Origin: Rickettsia typhi
GTDB taxonomy: Bacteria; Pseudomonadota; Alphaproteobacteria; Rickettsiales; Rickettsiaceae
DNA: 64,000 nucleotides
Direction: 5' to 3'
Assembly (NCBI GenBank): GCA_945865485.1
Contig: CAMBEC010000004.1
Location: 1-64,000 of the forward strand
Shown here: positions 47,576 through 57,508 of the stretch, in pieces
How the letters are laid out: each line of letters opens with the position of its first letter
How positions within the stretch are numbered: the stretch's first letter is position 1
Notes under the pieces: generated by a model
The model's database searches: none
Told to the model about the DNA's origin: nothing
The model's input: only the letters and a program-made list of their open reading frames with translations
Made by a program: the position numbers and the translations under genes

Positions 47576-48376
47576 TTGACTCAGCAAGAAACCTCTAATC
47601 ATACTTTACAAGGATCTTTTAGATCCGAAGTGTTCTCATTGTTACTTGTTATCATTTTAGCTCTTGGGGTCAGAACTTTTATTTTGGAGCTTTTTTACGT
47701 TCCTACTGGTTCAATGAAAGCTACAATCTTGGAGGGAGATTACATTTTCTCTACCAAGTACAGTTATGGCTATAGCATTTATTCTATCCCCTTTAATCCA
47801 GATATTTTTGAGGATCGTATATTTGCAAATAAACCAGAACGTGGAGATGTGGTCATTATGCGCCCGCCACATGATATGCAAGAACGCTATATAAAGAGAT
47901 TATTTGGTTTACCTGGTGACAAGATACAAATCATTGATGATCTTATTTACATAAATGATACACCAATTGAAAGGATAGAAGTCGGCAGTTATGTAGATGA
48001 AGAAGGAATGAACTTCAGAAAATTCAAAGAAACATTACCAAATGGTTCTAGTTACTTTTCTTATAAAATGAAATATCCATCAACCAAAGTTGCTGTTGAT
48101 CACAGCAATTTTGGTCCTTATGTAGTAGAACCAGGTAAGTACTTTTTTATCGGAGATAATCGCGATAATTCTGGTGATAGTAGATATCAACTTGGCAGTG
48201 TACCTTTTAGAAATTTCATTGCTAAAGGGCGGTTTGTTCTCTTTTCAACAAAGCAGGCACTATGGGACTCAAACGAAAGTTTTTTTGGACAAATTAAAAG
48301 AGTTGGGACTTGGTTTATGTCTATAAGATTCAGCAGATTTTTTAATAGTTTGTATGAACCAGATGTAGCTGTTTAA
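47576..48376 (+). CDS. lepB: Signal peptidase I
   Basis: 266 residues. An N-terminal membrane anchor (VFSLLLVIILALGVRTFILE) is followed by the Ser/Lys protease domain: catalytic Ser in VPTGSMKATILEGD, Lys in RYIKRLFGLPGD, and box E in FIGDNRDNSGDSR. It removes Sec/Tat signal peptides in the periplasm. The start is a TTG (47576), supported by AAAGGA with 6-nt spacing and by the absence of any ATG before the active-site serine. The rnc start codon overlaps its stop (TAATG), giving the classic lepB-rnc-era order. Confidence 0.95.
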   Translation: MTQQETSNHTLQGSFRSEVFSLLLVIILALGVRTFILELFYVPTGSMKATILEGDYIFSTKYSYGYSIYSIPFNPDIFEDRIFANKPERGDVVIMRPPHDMQERYIKRLFGLPGDKIQIIDDLIYINDTPIERIEVGSYVDEEGMNFRKFKETLPNGSSYFSYKMKYPSTKVAVDHSNFGPYVVEPGKYFFIGDNRDNSGDSRYQLGSVPFRNFIAKGRFVLFSTKQALWDSNESFFGQIKRVGTWFMSIRFSRFFNSLYEPDVAV

Positions 48377-49071
48377 TGATTGTCGACTTTACACAACATA
48401 TTGCAGGACTTGAAAATGCACTTAATTACAAATTCAAAAATCTTGCTTTACTGAAAGAAGCTCTGAGCCATCCATCTCTAAAACAACATGATAATACGAT
48501 TGCTGACTATGAACGACTTGAGTTGTTAGGTGACTCTATTCTTGGCTTCCTGATTACCGAAATGATTTTCAATAACTTTCTATTTTACGAAGAAGGTAGC
48601 ATCGCAAAAATCAAAGCCTACGTTGTGTCCCGAGAAACCATAGTAAAAGTAGCAGAAACTCTTTGTCTTTCGAACTATATTTTGATGACAGCAGGCGAAG
48701 AAAAATCTGGAGGCAAAACCAACCAAAATAATATAGAAAATGTTATGGAGGCACTTCTTGCTGCAATATACCTCGATAGCGATATTCATCAAGTAAGAAA
48801 AATAGTTCAAAATTTATGGTTTAGATATATAGAAAACATAGATTTTAATTTAATTGACCCAAAATCTTCTTTGCAAGAATGGTTGCACCACAAAAATCAT
48901 AGTACTCCCGCCTATGAAGTCATTAACAAAGAAGGCCCTGTGCATGCTCCTGTATTTACTGTACAAGTTATAGTTGGACAACACAAACAAACAGCAACAG
49001 GCAAGTCAATCAAGGAAGCAGAAAAAGAGGCGGCAAGAAAATTGCTGAATATATTAAAGAATAATCTATAG
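48376..49071 (+). CDS. rnc: Ribonuclease III
   Basis: 231 residues. The endonuclease domain carries the signature ERLELLGDSILGFLI (Mg2+-binding Glu/Asp) and the downstream NIENVMEALLAAIYLDSD. The C-terminal double-stranded RNA-binding domain spans about residues 155-228 (SLQEWLHHKNHSTPAYEVI ... GKSIKEAEKEAARKLL). It processes rRNA and other duplex RNA. It is translationally coupled to lepB and followed by structured element B, a long stem that could be an RNase III substrate (inference), and then era. Confidence 0.96.
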   Translation: MIVDFTQHIAGLENALNYKFKNLALLKEALSHPSLKQHDNTIADYERLELLGDSILGFLITEMIFNNFLFYEEGSIAKIKAYVVSRETIVKVAETLCLSNYILMTAGEEKSGGKTNQNNIENVMEALLAAIYLDSDIHQVRKIVQNLWFRYIENIDFNLIDPKSSLQEWLHHKNHSTPAYEVINKEGPVHAPVFTVQVIVGQHKQTATGKSIKEAEKEAARKLLNILKNNL

Positions 49072-49075
49072 TAAA

Positions 49076-49184
49076 TTAACTTAAAGTAGGGATAGTTAAT
49101 TTTAGAGCATCGTCTCGCGCAGCCTAGGTTTCTAGGTGAGCACAGACGAGACTTGCTACACTGGCTGTCCCTACTTCAAGTTAA
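49076..49184 (+). ncRNA. Structured leader element B before era
   Basis: A 109-nt stem-loop filling the rnc-era gap. The 20-nt outer arms (49076-49095 and 49165-49184) pair at 19 of 20 positions, counting one G-U. Inner stems are AGCA/TGCT and TCGTCT/AGACGA. The core hairpin is CCTAG-GTTT-CTAGG. Element A before rsmA has the same core with the closing pair changed from G-C to T-A on both sides, and a shared flank GGTG-x-G-x-ACA. The arms of A and B are unrelated in sequence. The reading frame of era runs open through it from a GTG at 49136, which is probably coincidental. Confidence 0.6.
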
Positions 49185-49195
49185 GAAACTATATT

Positions 49196-50077
49196 ATGAA
49201 AAAATCTCTTTCAGTCTGCATAGTTGGAAAACCAAACGCAGGCAAATCAACTTTACTAAATCGAATTATTGGTCAAAAACTTTCTATAGTTACACCAAAA
49301 GTACAAACTACTCGTTCAATAATCACAGGTATAGTAACACTTGATGATATTCAGCTCGTTTTATTCGATACACCAGGTATTTTTGAGCCAAAAAGAAGGC
49401 TCGAGAAAGCTATGGTACGTTGTGCTTGGTCAAGCCTTAGCAGCGCTGATATGATTGTATTAATAATTGATAGCTCATCTAAGTTGGATGACATTATGCA
49501 GGAGATTATTAAAAGAATAAGCTCAGTTGGTAAGAAAATAGTCATTTTGATGAATAAAATCGATTTGCAGTCAAAATACTACATGGAGAACATGAGTTCT
49601 GCTACGCAAATAGCTCCACTTGCTAAAATATTCAATATATCGGCTCTTGATGGTAATGGTATCGATAGTTTTCTCTCCTTTTTGAAAGAAAATGCAACCG
49701 ATTCAGGATGGATGTATGAAGAAGATGATATCACCAATTTGCCCGCCCGCTTTTTAGCTAGTGAAATTACTAGAGAGCAATTATTTCTTCAGTTACACCA
49801 AGAACTGCCATACAACTTAACTGTAGAGTGTGAGAGTTGGCAAGAGCAAAAAAATGGTTCGGTAAAGGTTAATCAAGTGATCATTGTTGGCAGAGATATT
49901 CATAAAAATATGATAATCGGTAAACATGGAAGCCGAATAAAAGAAATTGGCTCTATAGCCAGAGTCAATATTGAAGAGCTGCTTGGCATAAAGATTCACC
50001 TATTTCTCTTTGTAAAGGTTAGAGAAAATTGGGAAGACAACCCAGAATTATATCATAATATGGGTTTGAAGTATTAG
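49196..50077 (+). CDS. era: GTPase Era
   Basis: 293 residues. The N-terminal GTPase domain has G1 GKPNAGKSTL, G3 DTPGIF and G4 NKID. The C-terminal KH domain (NQVIIVGRDIHKNMIIGKHG...IKEIG) binds the 3' end of 16S rRNA next to the anti-Shine-Dalgarno. Needed for 30S maturation. ATG 49196 gives the standard start MKKSLSVCIVGKPNAG; no clear ribosome site precedes it. Third gene of lepB-rnc-era, with structured element B just ahead. Confidence 0.96.
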   Translation: MKKSLSVCIVGKPNAGKSTLLNRIIGQKLSIVTPKVQTTRSIITGIVTLDDIQLVLFDTPGIFEPKRRLEKAMVRCAWSSLSSADMIVLIIDSSSKLDDIMQEIIKRISSVGKKIVILMNKIDLQSKYYMENMSSATQIAPLAKIFNISALDGNGIDSFLSFLKENATDSGWMYEEDDITNLPARFLASEITREQLFLQLHQELPYNLTVECESWQEQKNGSVKVNQVIIVGRDIHKNMIIGKHGSRIKEIGSIARVNIEELLGIKIHLFLFVKVRENWEDNPELYHNMGLKY

Positions 50078-50157
50078 GAGTTATTATAGTAAAGGCAATT
50101 TAATCGATTCATTAGAGAATGATAACCACTGAACTAGATTTATTAAATTCAATCTTC

Positions 50158-50805
50158 TTAATTTATAACACAACTGTCATCAGTATAAAATGCTATAGTC
50201 TCTTCACCTTGTGTCAAATAACCATCACACGTGGAAAAAGCTACTTCACTTATTACACTTACAACCTCCCCATAAGTACCTAAAGGACCAACAATTGTGC
50301 CAAAAAACTTTAGCGCTTCTGACCATTCTAACACTTCTTGGTTACGATCCTTAATTAGAGTTATAATAGCTTCTCTGTTTATACCTTCTTGTATAGAATT
50401 CCATCTCATATCAATAGCTTGTATATTAGATCTGAGAAGAGAATCAACAAACGCAACAATATGCTCACCTAAGAAATTGCGTCTGATATCTATAGTATGC
50501 AAAGTAGGGGAAGAAGCAATGGTATCTGCTAACTCAATAAGAGTAGGAGTATCAAAGTTATATAAGCCATTACCCCTTATATCAAGAGTATGTAAAGTAG
50601 GTGAAGTAGCAGCAATTTTTGCTAGTAAAATAAATGCCTTGGGTGTTAGATTATTAGCCAAATAGCTAGCGTCTAGTTTTTCTGTAATTTGCATTCTAAG
50701 ATAAAAATTACTTACTCTTACTTCCTGGCTAAGTTGACCTAATTCTGTATTTTCTGCTAACTGATTTAATTCTGCTATTGAGCTGGGGATGTCTCGTAAT
50801 TTCAT
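50158..50805 (-). CDS. Leucine-rich-repeat-like protein (RNI type)
   Basis: 215 residues without signal peptide. The central part (about 60-135) has two to three units of about 28-30 residues with the pattern SPTLHTLDIRGNGLYNF / SPTLHTIDIRRNFLGEH / NIQAIDMRWNSIQEG, characteristic of ribonuclease-inhibitor-type LRRs. The flanks are unrecognised. GGAGAG precedes the ATG. LRR proteins of intracellular bacteria are often host-directed effectors; here that is only inferred. It stands alone, convergent with era. Confidence 0.78.
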   Translation of the reverse strand: MKLRDIPSSIAELNQLAENTELGQLSQEVRVSNFYLRMQITEKLDASYLANNLTPKAFILLAKIAATSPTLHTLDIRGNGLYNFDTPTLIELADTIASSPTLHTIDIRRNFLGEHIVAFVDSLLRSNIQAIDMRWNSIQEGINREAIITLIKDRNQEVLEWSEALKFFGTIVGPLGTYGEVVSVISEVAFSTCDGYLTQGEETIAFYTDDSCVIN

Positions 50806-50946
50806 AAGTTATCTCTCCATAATATAGACATTACTACTGTACAGACTTTCTCTATCTTATTTTCTTATACTTATCTTGAACTTCTTTCAGTCACTCAATT
50901 TTAGTTTTAGTTTTGATATGTGTTTCTTATTATATTATGAAGTACG

Positions 50947-51585
50947 CTATTTACTATTGATCCTTATATATTCAATGATTTCTTCTGGTGTAGAACTCAT
51001 ATAGAAGTGTTTCATATACTTGCCATTCTTATCCATTAAATAGACAAAAGAAGAATGATCAATCATATACTTACCTTCCTCTTGATTTTTGCTCTCAGCT
51101 TTTGCATAAAATACTTTATAAAGTTCGGCTACTTTTTTTATTGTTTTTTCATCAGCTGTAAGCCCAATAAATTTCGGATGGAAATGTCCCAGATACTCTT
51201 TCATAAGAGCTGGAGTGTCCCTTGTAGGATCGACTGTGATAAATATTGGTAAAATATCGATTTGATACTTTTCAAGGGTGGAAAGAACATTGTTGAGTTT
51301 CTGTAAGGAGGTTGGGCATATGTCTGGGCAATAGGTAAAGCCAAAATAGACCAGACTCAACCTACCTTTCATCATTTCACTGTTGAATTCATTACCATTT
51401 TGATCGGTAAGAATAAAATCGCCTCCTATTTGTACATCGTCCTTAAGGGCTCCACCTTGGCCAGCTAGTGGTTTATCCGGTAGTTCAATAGCAAGTAAGA
51501 TATAGAGAGACAAGATACCAATTACGGCACTCAAAATAATAATTATCCTAGTTACTTTTCTTGAAGAATTTTGGTTGTTATTCAT
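50947..51585 (-). CDS. SCO1/SenC-family copper chaperone
   Basis: 212 residues. One N-terminal membrane anchor ([21 protein letters not shown]) leads to a thioredoxin-like domain in the periplasm. The copper ligands are visible: CPDIC (about residues 90-94) and the later His in [10 protein letters not shown]. It delivers copper to cytochrome c oxidase CuA. The start lies 2 nt after the hemB stop. Pairing with heme synthesis makes sense because both serve respiratory oxidases. Confidence 0.93.
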   Translation of the reverse strand: MNNNQNSSRKVTRIIIILSAVIGILSLYILLAIELPDKPLAGQGGALKDDVQIGGDFILTDQNGNEFNSEMMKGRLSLVYFGFTYCPDICPTSLQKLNNVLSTLEKYQIDILPIFITVDPTRDTPALMKEYLGHFHPKFIGLTADEKTIKKVAELYKVFYAKAESKNQEEGKYMIDHSSFVYLMDKNGKYMKHFYMSSTPEEIIEYIRINSK

Positions 51586-51587
51586 TC

Positions 51588-52568
51588 TTATTTCTCTAAT
51601 AATTCTGCAACTTCTAATGCTGCGTATGTGAATATGGCCGAGGCCCCAGCACGTTTTATGCAGGTCAATGATTCAAGTATAGATCTTTCCCAATTCAAAG
51701 CGCCATTAGCTGCAGCAAATTTAAGCATTGCATACTCCCCGGATACTTGATAAGCCAAAATATGAGTATTAAAACTCTGCGAAGCTTCCCTAATTACATC
51801 TAAATAAGGCATGCCAGGCTTAATCATGATCATATCTGCGCCTTCTTCAATATCGTGCTCTATCTCTTTTAAAGCTTCTCTAATGTTACGAGGATCCATT
51901 TGATAAGATGCTTTGCACAAATATTTTCCTTGATTACTTCCCACAGCGTCTCTAAAAGGGCCATAGAAACTAGAGTTGTACTTGGCTGCGTATGCAAGTA
52001 TATTGACATGAATAAACCCTTCATTATCTAGGTTATCCCGAATAGCCATAATCCTACCATCCATCATGTCCGATGGTGCAACAATGTCTACACCAGCTTT
52101 TGCTAAAACTAATGCTTGGTTTGAGAGAGCTTCAATTGTCTCATCATTATCCACATCACCATCAACCAAAATACCATCATGACCATGAATAGTATAAGGA
52201 TCAAGTGCTACATCACAAATTATTCCGATATTTAACCCAGAATTCTTTAGCGTGCGAACAGTTCTGCAGATAAGATTGTCCAAGCTATATGCTTCATCAG
52301 CAAATTCAGACTTTAATTCAAGGTCAATTACTGGAAATAAAGCAATTGCCTTTAATCCTCTTTTTTCAGCCTCTTTAGCAGTTAACACAACTTGATCAAT
52401 CGATTGACGAAACACCCCTGGCATTGTTTTGATCTCATGCCTCTGGTTTTCTCCTTCAATGACAAAGATTGGCAAAATTAAATTTTCAGCTGCTAATTTG
52501 GTTTCAGAAGTCAGATCCCTGAGCCACTGAGTGCGCCGATTGCGTCTTAATCTTACTATAGGGTACAT
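51588..52568 (-). CDS. hemB: Delta-aminolevulinic acid dehydratase (porphobilinogen synthase)
   Basis: 326 residues. Condenses two ALA molecules to porphobilinogen in heme synthesis. The N-terminal arm [20 protein letters not shown], the segment [23 protein letters not shown] and the Schiff-base lysine region [14 protein letters not shown] are clear. The metal segment lacks the cysteines of the zinc enzymes, so it should be the magnesium type, as in many alphaproteobacteria. It is in one direction with secA and the GATase gene upstream and sco downstream. Confidence 0.95.
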   Translation of the reverse strand: MYPIVRLRRNRRTQWLRDLTSETKLAAENLILPIFVIEGENQRHEIKTMPGVFRQSIDQVVLTAKEAEKRGLKAIALFPVIDLELKSEFADEAYSLDNLICRTVRTLKNSGLNIGIICDVALDPYTIHGHDGILVDGDVDNDETIEALSNQALVLAKAGVDIVAPSDMMDGRIMAIRDNLDNEGFIHVNILAYAAKYNSSFYGPFRDAVGSNQGKYLCKASYQMDPRNIREALKEIEHDIEEGADMIMIKPGMPYLDVIREASQSFNTHILAYQVSGEYAMLKFAAANGALNWERSILESLTCIKRAGASAIFTYAALEVAELLEK

Positions 52569-52602
52569 TTACATTGGTCCTTTAAGTTAAATAAGCTAAA
52601 TA

Positions 52603-53328
52603 TTATACAACCTTTGATGACACTTCAACTAGTCTTTTAAACAAATTAGAGTCTAATTCTGAATTCAGATATTCACAGTGCCACTGCACACCAATAAGAT
52701 ACTTATGATTCCTGAACTCAATCGCTTCAATAATACCATCGTCTGCTCTTGCTGAAACAACTAATTCTTTGCCAACTATATCAATTGCTTGATGATGGGT
52801 AGTATTTACCATCACCTTTTTTGCATTGGTTAATTCTGAAAGTAACGTGCCAGCTTCAATAATAATAGAATGTGAGGGCTCGTGTTTTGGGTGAGGTTGT
52901 TCGTGATTAATATGACTTTCATAATAATCTGGTATATGCTGAATGAGAGTACCACCAAGCACTACATTAATTATCTGCAATCCGTTACATATTCCTAATA
53001 GAGGAATGTTTCTTTCAATAGCACGTTTTGTTAATTTTAATTCAAATTCTGCCCTAGCATCATTCGTTTTCACTTTATCTGATTTTACTTCTTGGCCATA
53101 AAACTTAGGGTTTATATCCTCATCTCCTCCAGGTATTATTAAGCCATCGACAAGATCTAGTAACTCGTCAATATTATCACTATATGTAAGCATAATGGCT
53201 ATTCCGCCATGGCTATTTACGCAGTCTGAATAGTCTTTTCTCAAAGCATACCAAGGACGATGAGAGTAAGAATATTTTTCACTATCTTTTGCAAGATCTA
53301 GAACTATTCCGATTATTGGCTTTTTCAT
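52603..53328 (-). CDS. Class I glutamine amidotransferase-like gamma-glutamyl hydrolase (PuuD-type)
   Basis: 241 residues. Peptidase C26 fold starting KKPIIGIVLDLAKD. The nucleophile elbow is LGICNGLQIIN (Cys) and the His/Glu pair is in GVQWHCEY, where the usual Pro between them is replaced by Cys. GLIIPGGDEDINPKFY marks the family of gamma-glutamyl-GABA or similar hydrolases. The actual substrate is unknown. The frame is open to 53358 and would overlap secA, but ATG 53328 gives the family's normal start; GGAGG lies 13 nt upstream, inside the secA end. Confidence 0.85.
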   Translation of the reverse strand: MKKPIIGIVLDLAKDSEKYSYSHRPWYALRKDYSDCVNSHGGIAIMLTYSDNIDELLDLVDGLIIPGGDEDINPKFYGQEVKSDKVKTNDARAEFELKLTKRAIERNIPLLGICNGLQIINVVLGGTLIQHIPDYYESHINHEQPHPKHEPSHSIIIEAGTLLSELTNAKKVMVNTTHHQAIDIVGKELVVSARADDGIIEAIEFRNHKYLIGVQWHCEYLNSELDSNLFKRLVEVSSKVV

Positions 53329-53336
53329 AGGATAAA

Positions 53337-56063
53337 TCAGGCCTCCATCCCGTGACAATGTTTATATTTTTTGCCTGATTCACACGGACAAGGATCATTT
53401 CTACTAATTTTGCCCCATGTTTCAGAATCTTTAGGATCGCGATCTTTCGGATCTATATATGATTTAAATGGCTGTACCTTTGCATCAATTGAGCTACCAG
53501 AATTATATTTCTCAAACGCAGGATCAGAACGACTAGTTTGCATTTTTTGTAGTTCTTTGTTTGCAAGAGCCATAGCTTGTCTATTGACATGTTCAGTATC
53601 GATATGCAGATAACAAATTCTTTGAATAAATAATTCTCTTAAATAATCAAGCATTCCTTCGAACAAACCAAAGGCCTCCCTCTTATATTCATTGAGTGGG
53701 TCTTTCTGTCCATAAGCCCTAAGAGAAATACCTTGGCGTAAGTAATCAAGGTTATGTAAATGTTCTTTCCAAACTTGATCAAGAGTTGTTAATAATAGAT
53801 ATTTAGAAGCTGAATTCATTAAATCTTGTCCGTAATCAGATAGTTTCTTCTCATACAGATCTTTTACTTTAGCGCACAATATAGCACTTATTTCTTCTTC
53901 AGCACCTTCAATAGCAGAGAGTTCTTCTATAGGAAATTCAATCGCTAGTGTTCTATGAATTTCAGCACTTAACTCATCAATTTGCCAATCTTCTCTCAAG
54001 GAGTTTGGGGTAATATACTTCTGTACTATATTAGAACATAAATGATCACTCATATTTGTTACAAAAGCACTCACATCATCAGAGGCTATGATTTCATTTC
54101 GTTGTTCGTACACGATCTTACGTTGATCATTCATCACATCGTCAAATTTAAGTAGATTCTTACGAATTTCATAATTATGAGCCTCGACCTTTTGTTGAGC
54201 TTTTTCTAAAGACCTACTGATCATAGGGTGATAAATTGCTTCACCGTTTTTAAGACCAAGTGTTCTAAGCACACCAGAGATTCTATCAGAAGCAAAGATT
54301 CTCATCAGATCATCTTCAAGTGACAGGAAAAACTTTGTTTGTCCAGGATCGCCTTGACGACCTGATCTACCTCGTAACTGATTATCAATTCTTCTGCTCT
54401 CGTGCCTCTCTGTTCCAATTACATACAATCCACCAGTTGCTAAGACTTTTTCTTTTTCAGCTCTAACTTCTTGCTTTATTCGCTCGATTTCTAGGTTTTT
54501 CTGAATTTCGTTTAATGATTTACTCAAATCCTCAGTTATCATTTCAGGATTTCCACCAAGCATTATATCCGTTCCTCTACCAGCCATATTAGTAGCTATT
54601 GTAACTGCTTTAAACCGGCCTGCCTGGGCAATAACATATGCTTCACGTTCGTGCATTTTCGCATTAAGAACATTATGCTGGATTTTGCTTCTAGTTAACT
54701 CTTTTGAAATTTCTTCAGATTTTTCAATACTAATCGTGCCCACAAGGACTGGTTGTCCACGCTCGTAGCAATCTTTAATTAAATCAATCAACGCTGCATA
54801 TTTTTCAGCCTTGGTACCATACATAATATCATCATAGTCAATTCTGGTGATTTTGTTATGAGTTGGAACGGAGACAACATCAAGATTATAGATATCTTTT
54901 AATTCGCCAGCTTCTGTCATAGCAGTCCCCGTCATACCGGACAGTTTTGGATACATTCTGAAGTAGTTTTGAAATGTTACAGAAGCTAATGTTTGATTCT
55001 CATTTTGAATAGGCACATTTTCTTTTGCCTCAAGAGCTTGATGCAGGCCATCGGAATACCTTCTTCCATCCATCACACGACCGGTAAACTCGTCAATAAT
55101 TAGTACTTTTTTATCTTGAATCAGGTAATCAACATCTTTAGCAAAGATAAAATGTGCTCTGAGGGACTGATTGATATAGTGAACTAAATTTAGATTATCA
55201 AAATCGTATAAACTTGAATGCTGAGCTATTAAACTATATTCTGCTAACATGAGCTCCATTTTGTTTATACCATCTTCAGTAAGAGTTACTGATTTGGCTT
55301 TTTCATCGATTTCATAATCCCCTTTATCCAAGTTCAGAATAAGCTTGTTGATTTTACCATGTAAATCTGTACTAGTATCAACTGGTCCAGAAATAATTAA
55401 GGGAGTTCTTGCCTCATCTATCAAGATAGAATCTACTTCATCAATAACGGCAAAACTAAATGGACGTTGTACCCTTGATTCTTGTGTAAATTTCATGTTA
55501 TCACGTAAGTAATCAAAACCCATTTCATTATTTGTCGCATAAGTTATGTCGCAATTATATGCCTCTTTACGATCTGTGTCGCTCATTTGACCAATTACGC
55601 AACCAACACTCATCCCCAAAAATCTGAATACTTGACCCATCCACTCAGAATCTCTTTTTGCTAAATAATCATTAACAGTAACAAGGTGTGCACCTTTGCC
55701 ACTAAGAGCGTTTAGGTATAAGGCTAACGTTGAAACAAGTGTTTTTCCCTCGCCAGTACGCATTTCGGTAATCATACCTCTATGCAAGATTAATCCGCCA
55801 ATTAGTTGTACCTCATAATGACGTTGACCTATAGAGCGTTTTGCAGCTTCTCTTACAACTGCGAATGCTTCATAAGTTATATCATCTAAAGTTTGACCAT
55901 CACTTAGTTTTTGTTTGAACTGTTTTGTCTTATCGCGTAGTTCTTCATCGGTTAAATTTTGCAGAGCCTCTTCAAGTTGGTTGATTTTCTGTACTTCTTT
56001 GTGAAATTTTTTGATAATTCTATCGTTTGCGGTGCCAAAAATTTTGGTAAGAAATGAAAACAT
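53337..56063 (-). CDS. secA: Preprotein translocase ATPase SecA
   Basis: 908 residues, full length. The motor domain has Walker [30 protein letters not shown], the cross-linking domain, MTGTA, and helicase motifs [17 protein letters not shown] and [13 protein letters not shown]. The wing and scaffold domains follow. The C-terminal zinc finger [14 protein letters not shown] is intact and would contact SecB or the membrane. Drives Sec-dependent export across the inner membrane. It is divergent from plp (146-nt gap). Confidence 0.97.
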   Translation of the reverse strand: MFSFLTKIFGTANDRIIKKFHKEVQKINQLEEALQNLTDEELRDKTKQFKQKLSDGQTLDDITYEAFAVVREAAKRSIGQRHYEVQLIGGLILHRGMITEMRTGEGKTLVSTLALYLNALSGKGAHLVTVNDYLAKRDSEWMGQVFRFLGMSVGCVIGQMSDTDRKEAYNCDITYATNNEMGFDYLRDNMKFTQESRVQRPFSFAVIDEVDSILIDEARTPLIISGPVDTSTDLHGKINKLILNLDKGDYEIDEKAKSVTLTEDGINKMELMLAEYSLIAQHSSLYDFDNLNLVHYINQSLRAHFIFAKDVDYLIQDKKVLIIDEFTGRVMDGRRYSDGLHQALEAKENVPIQNENQTLASVTFQNYFRMYPKLSGMTGTAMTEAGELKDIYNLDVVSVPTHNKITRIDYDDIMYGTKAEKYAALIDLIKDCYERGQPVLVGTISIEKSEEISKELTRSKIQHNVLNAKMHEREAYVIAQAGRFKAVTIATNMAGRGTDIMLGGNPEMITEDLSKSLNEIQKNLEIERIKQEVRAEKEKVLATGGLYVIGTERHESRRIDNQLRGRSGRQGDPGQTKFFLSLEDDLMRIFASDRISGVLRTLGLKNGEAIYHPMISRSLEKAQQKVEAHNYEIRKNLLKFDDVMNDQRKIVYEQRNEIIASDDVSAFVTNMSDHLCSNIVQKYITPNSLREDWQIDELSAEIHRTLAIEFPIEELSAIEGAEEEISAILCAKVKDLYEKKLSDYGQDLMNSASKYLLLTTLDQVWKEHLHNLDYLRQGISLRAYGQKDPLNEYKREAFGLFEGMLDYLRELFIQRICYLHIDTEHVNRQAMALANKELQKMQTSRSDPAFEKYNSGSSIDAKVQPFKSYIDPKDRDPKDSETWGKISRNDPCPCESGKKYKHCHGMEA

Positions 56064-56141
56064 GTGCTAATAAGTCCTAATAATTAATCACATATAAGAT
56101 ATTGCATTTTACTAATTTTTCAAACAAATTGTAAAATGCAT

Positions 56142-56170
56142 TTGACTTTATTGAAATGAGCTTCTAAAAC
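56142..56170 (+). promoter_or_regulatory. Probable promoter of plp
   Basis: TTGACT (56142-56147), 17 nt, and TAAAAC (56165-56170), with the ATG 39 nt further on. The strong -35 box and ideal spacing support it; the -10 is 4 of 6. Confidence 0.5.
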
Positions 56171-56209
56171 CAACGATTATAGAACAATTCAATATGGACG
56201 TATTTAAGT

Positions 56210-57037
56210 ATGAAAAAAGTAGCAATCGCACTGTTATCAGTAACTTTAATAAGCAGTTCTGCCTGCGCAGAAAATAAAGATGCAGAAAATAAAAATATTG
56301 TTGCAACTTATTCTGAGGGCGAAGTTACCTCTGAACAAGTAATGGAACAATTCAAGCCTATGCTTGATATGCAACCAGAAAATAAGGATAAAAAATTCTC
56401 CGAACTCGATAAAAATGTTCAAGAAATGCTGGTTAAAGGTTTTATTAATCAAAAGCTTTTTGAAAAAGAAGCTGAGAAACTCGGTATTCGTAGTTCTGAA
56501 GATTTCAAGAAAAAAATAAAAGCTGCAGAGAGTCAACTGCTACAGCAAGAATTAATTGAACGCCAACTTAAAACTGCTGTTACTGATAAGTTGATAGATG
56601 AAGAATATAATAAACTAGCAAAAGAGCTAAAAGGTCAGAAGGAAATAAGGGTAGCTCACATCCTTGTTGATACAGAAGAAAAAGCTAAGGAAATTAAGAA
56701 GAAACTCAACAAGGGTAGTAAGTTTGAAGATCTTGTAAAAGAATTTTCTAAGGATGAAGGTTCAAAAGCAAATGGCGGTGAACTCGGATATGTAATGAAA
56801 GGGCAGCTCGTTCCTGAGTTCGAAAACAAAGCTTTTTCTATGAAACAAGATGAAATATCTGATCCGGTAAAGACACAGTTTGGCTGGCATATTATTAAAG
56901 CTCTTGATTCTCGTGATGTAAAAATTCCTCCAAAAGAACAAGCTCTAAATGGCATTAAAGGAAAATTATCTCGCGATACAATTGAAAAATATATTACTGA
57001 ACTTTCAGCTAAAGCAAAAATCGAGTTGAAGCTGTAA
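56210..57037 (+). CDS. plp: Parvulin-like peptidyl-prolyl isomerase Plp
   Basis: 275 residues. Signal peptide MKKVAIALLSVTLISSSACA, then an N-terminal SurA/PrsA-like helical region (IVATYSEGEVTSEQVMEQF). The parvulin domain runs from about residue 145 to 240 (IRVAHILVDTEEKA, FSKDEGSKANGGELGYVMKG, VPEFENKAF, TQFGWHIIKALD). Both catalytic-type histidines (AHILV, GWHII) are present. It follows the Plp proteins of Rickettsia closely and is thought to fold envelope proteins in the periplasm. It ends at a good intrinsic terminator. Confidence 0.93.
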   Translation: MKKVAIALLSVTLISSSACAENKDAENKNIVATYSEGEVTSEQVMEQFKPMLDMQPENKDKKFSELDKNVQEMLVKGFINQKLFEKEAEKLGIRSSEDFKKKIKAAESQLLQQELIERQLKTAVTDKLIDEEYNKLAKELKGQKEIRVAHILVDTEEKAKEIKKKLNKGSKFEDLVKEFSKDEGSKANGGELGYVMKGQLVPEFENKAFSMKQDEISDPVKTQFGWHIIKALDSRDVKIPPKEQALNGIKGKLSRDTIEKYITELSAKAKIELKL

Positions 57038-57062
57038 ATAACTTGGTAAATAACGGTAATCT

Positions 57063-57091
57063 AAAAGGCTCACTATATGTGGGCCTTTTTT
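57063..57091 (+). terminator. Rho-independent terminator of plp
   Basis: AAAAGGCTCAC and GTGGGCCTTTT pair over 11 positions with one U-G, around a TATAT loop, and run into six T in total. It lies 25 nt after the plp stop. The clearest intrinsic terminator in the window. Confidence 0.88.
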
Positions 57092-57508
57092 ATTGTGAAA
57101 TCCAAATTACTACTAGTAACCGGAACTCTGGGTAAGAGATTAATGGTTTGTTAGGCAATATATTTATCATATTGTAAAGTCCTCAAGAGCAACCACCAGT
57201 CATCTATGGCTTGATCCGGGATCTTTCTGTCTCATGATATACTACGCCAAGAGGGCTGGGGGGCCGCAAGCTTCAATCAAGTCCAGCCTGACGCTGCGCG
57301 TAGCAGGCCTTATACAAAACTTATTCCTAATCCTTTTTAGTACTGTTTACAATAGGCCTGTACTGTCTTAAGGTTACGTGCTAGCCTTTTATATAAGAAA
57401 AGTTATCCGGAACTTGATTCAGAATCTTCTTTTTGCTACCTGCTATCATGCAAGTTCAGAGTTATTAGGCATTTAGAAATATTTCTAGCTTACCCCTATG
57501 AACTCAGT
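57092..57508. repeat. Gene-free gap with degraded palindromic repeats
   Basis: Contains TGGCTTGATCCGGGATC (about 57208), a G+C-rich block at about 57240-57305 with complementary GGCTGG/CCAGCC and CTACGC/GCGTAG pairs, and GGAACTTGATTCAGAATC (about 57409). These look like worn members of the palindrome family seen at 35.9 kb. No open frame with coding character is present. Confidence 0.55.

Noticed and set aside
49136..49195. 20-codon N-terminal extension of era starting at GTG
   Set aside because: It is encoded by the stem-loop element and resembles no Era; the standard N-terminus begins at ATG 49196.
57240..57305. G+C-rich block as a fragment of an RNA gene such as 4.5S RNA
   Set aside because: It lacks the conserved GGAAG/SRP loop motifs and looks like a worn palindromic repeat.
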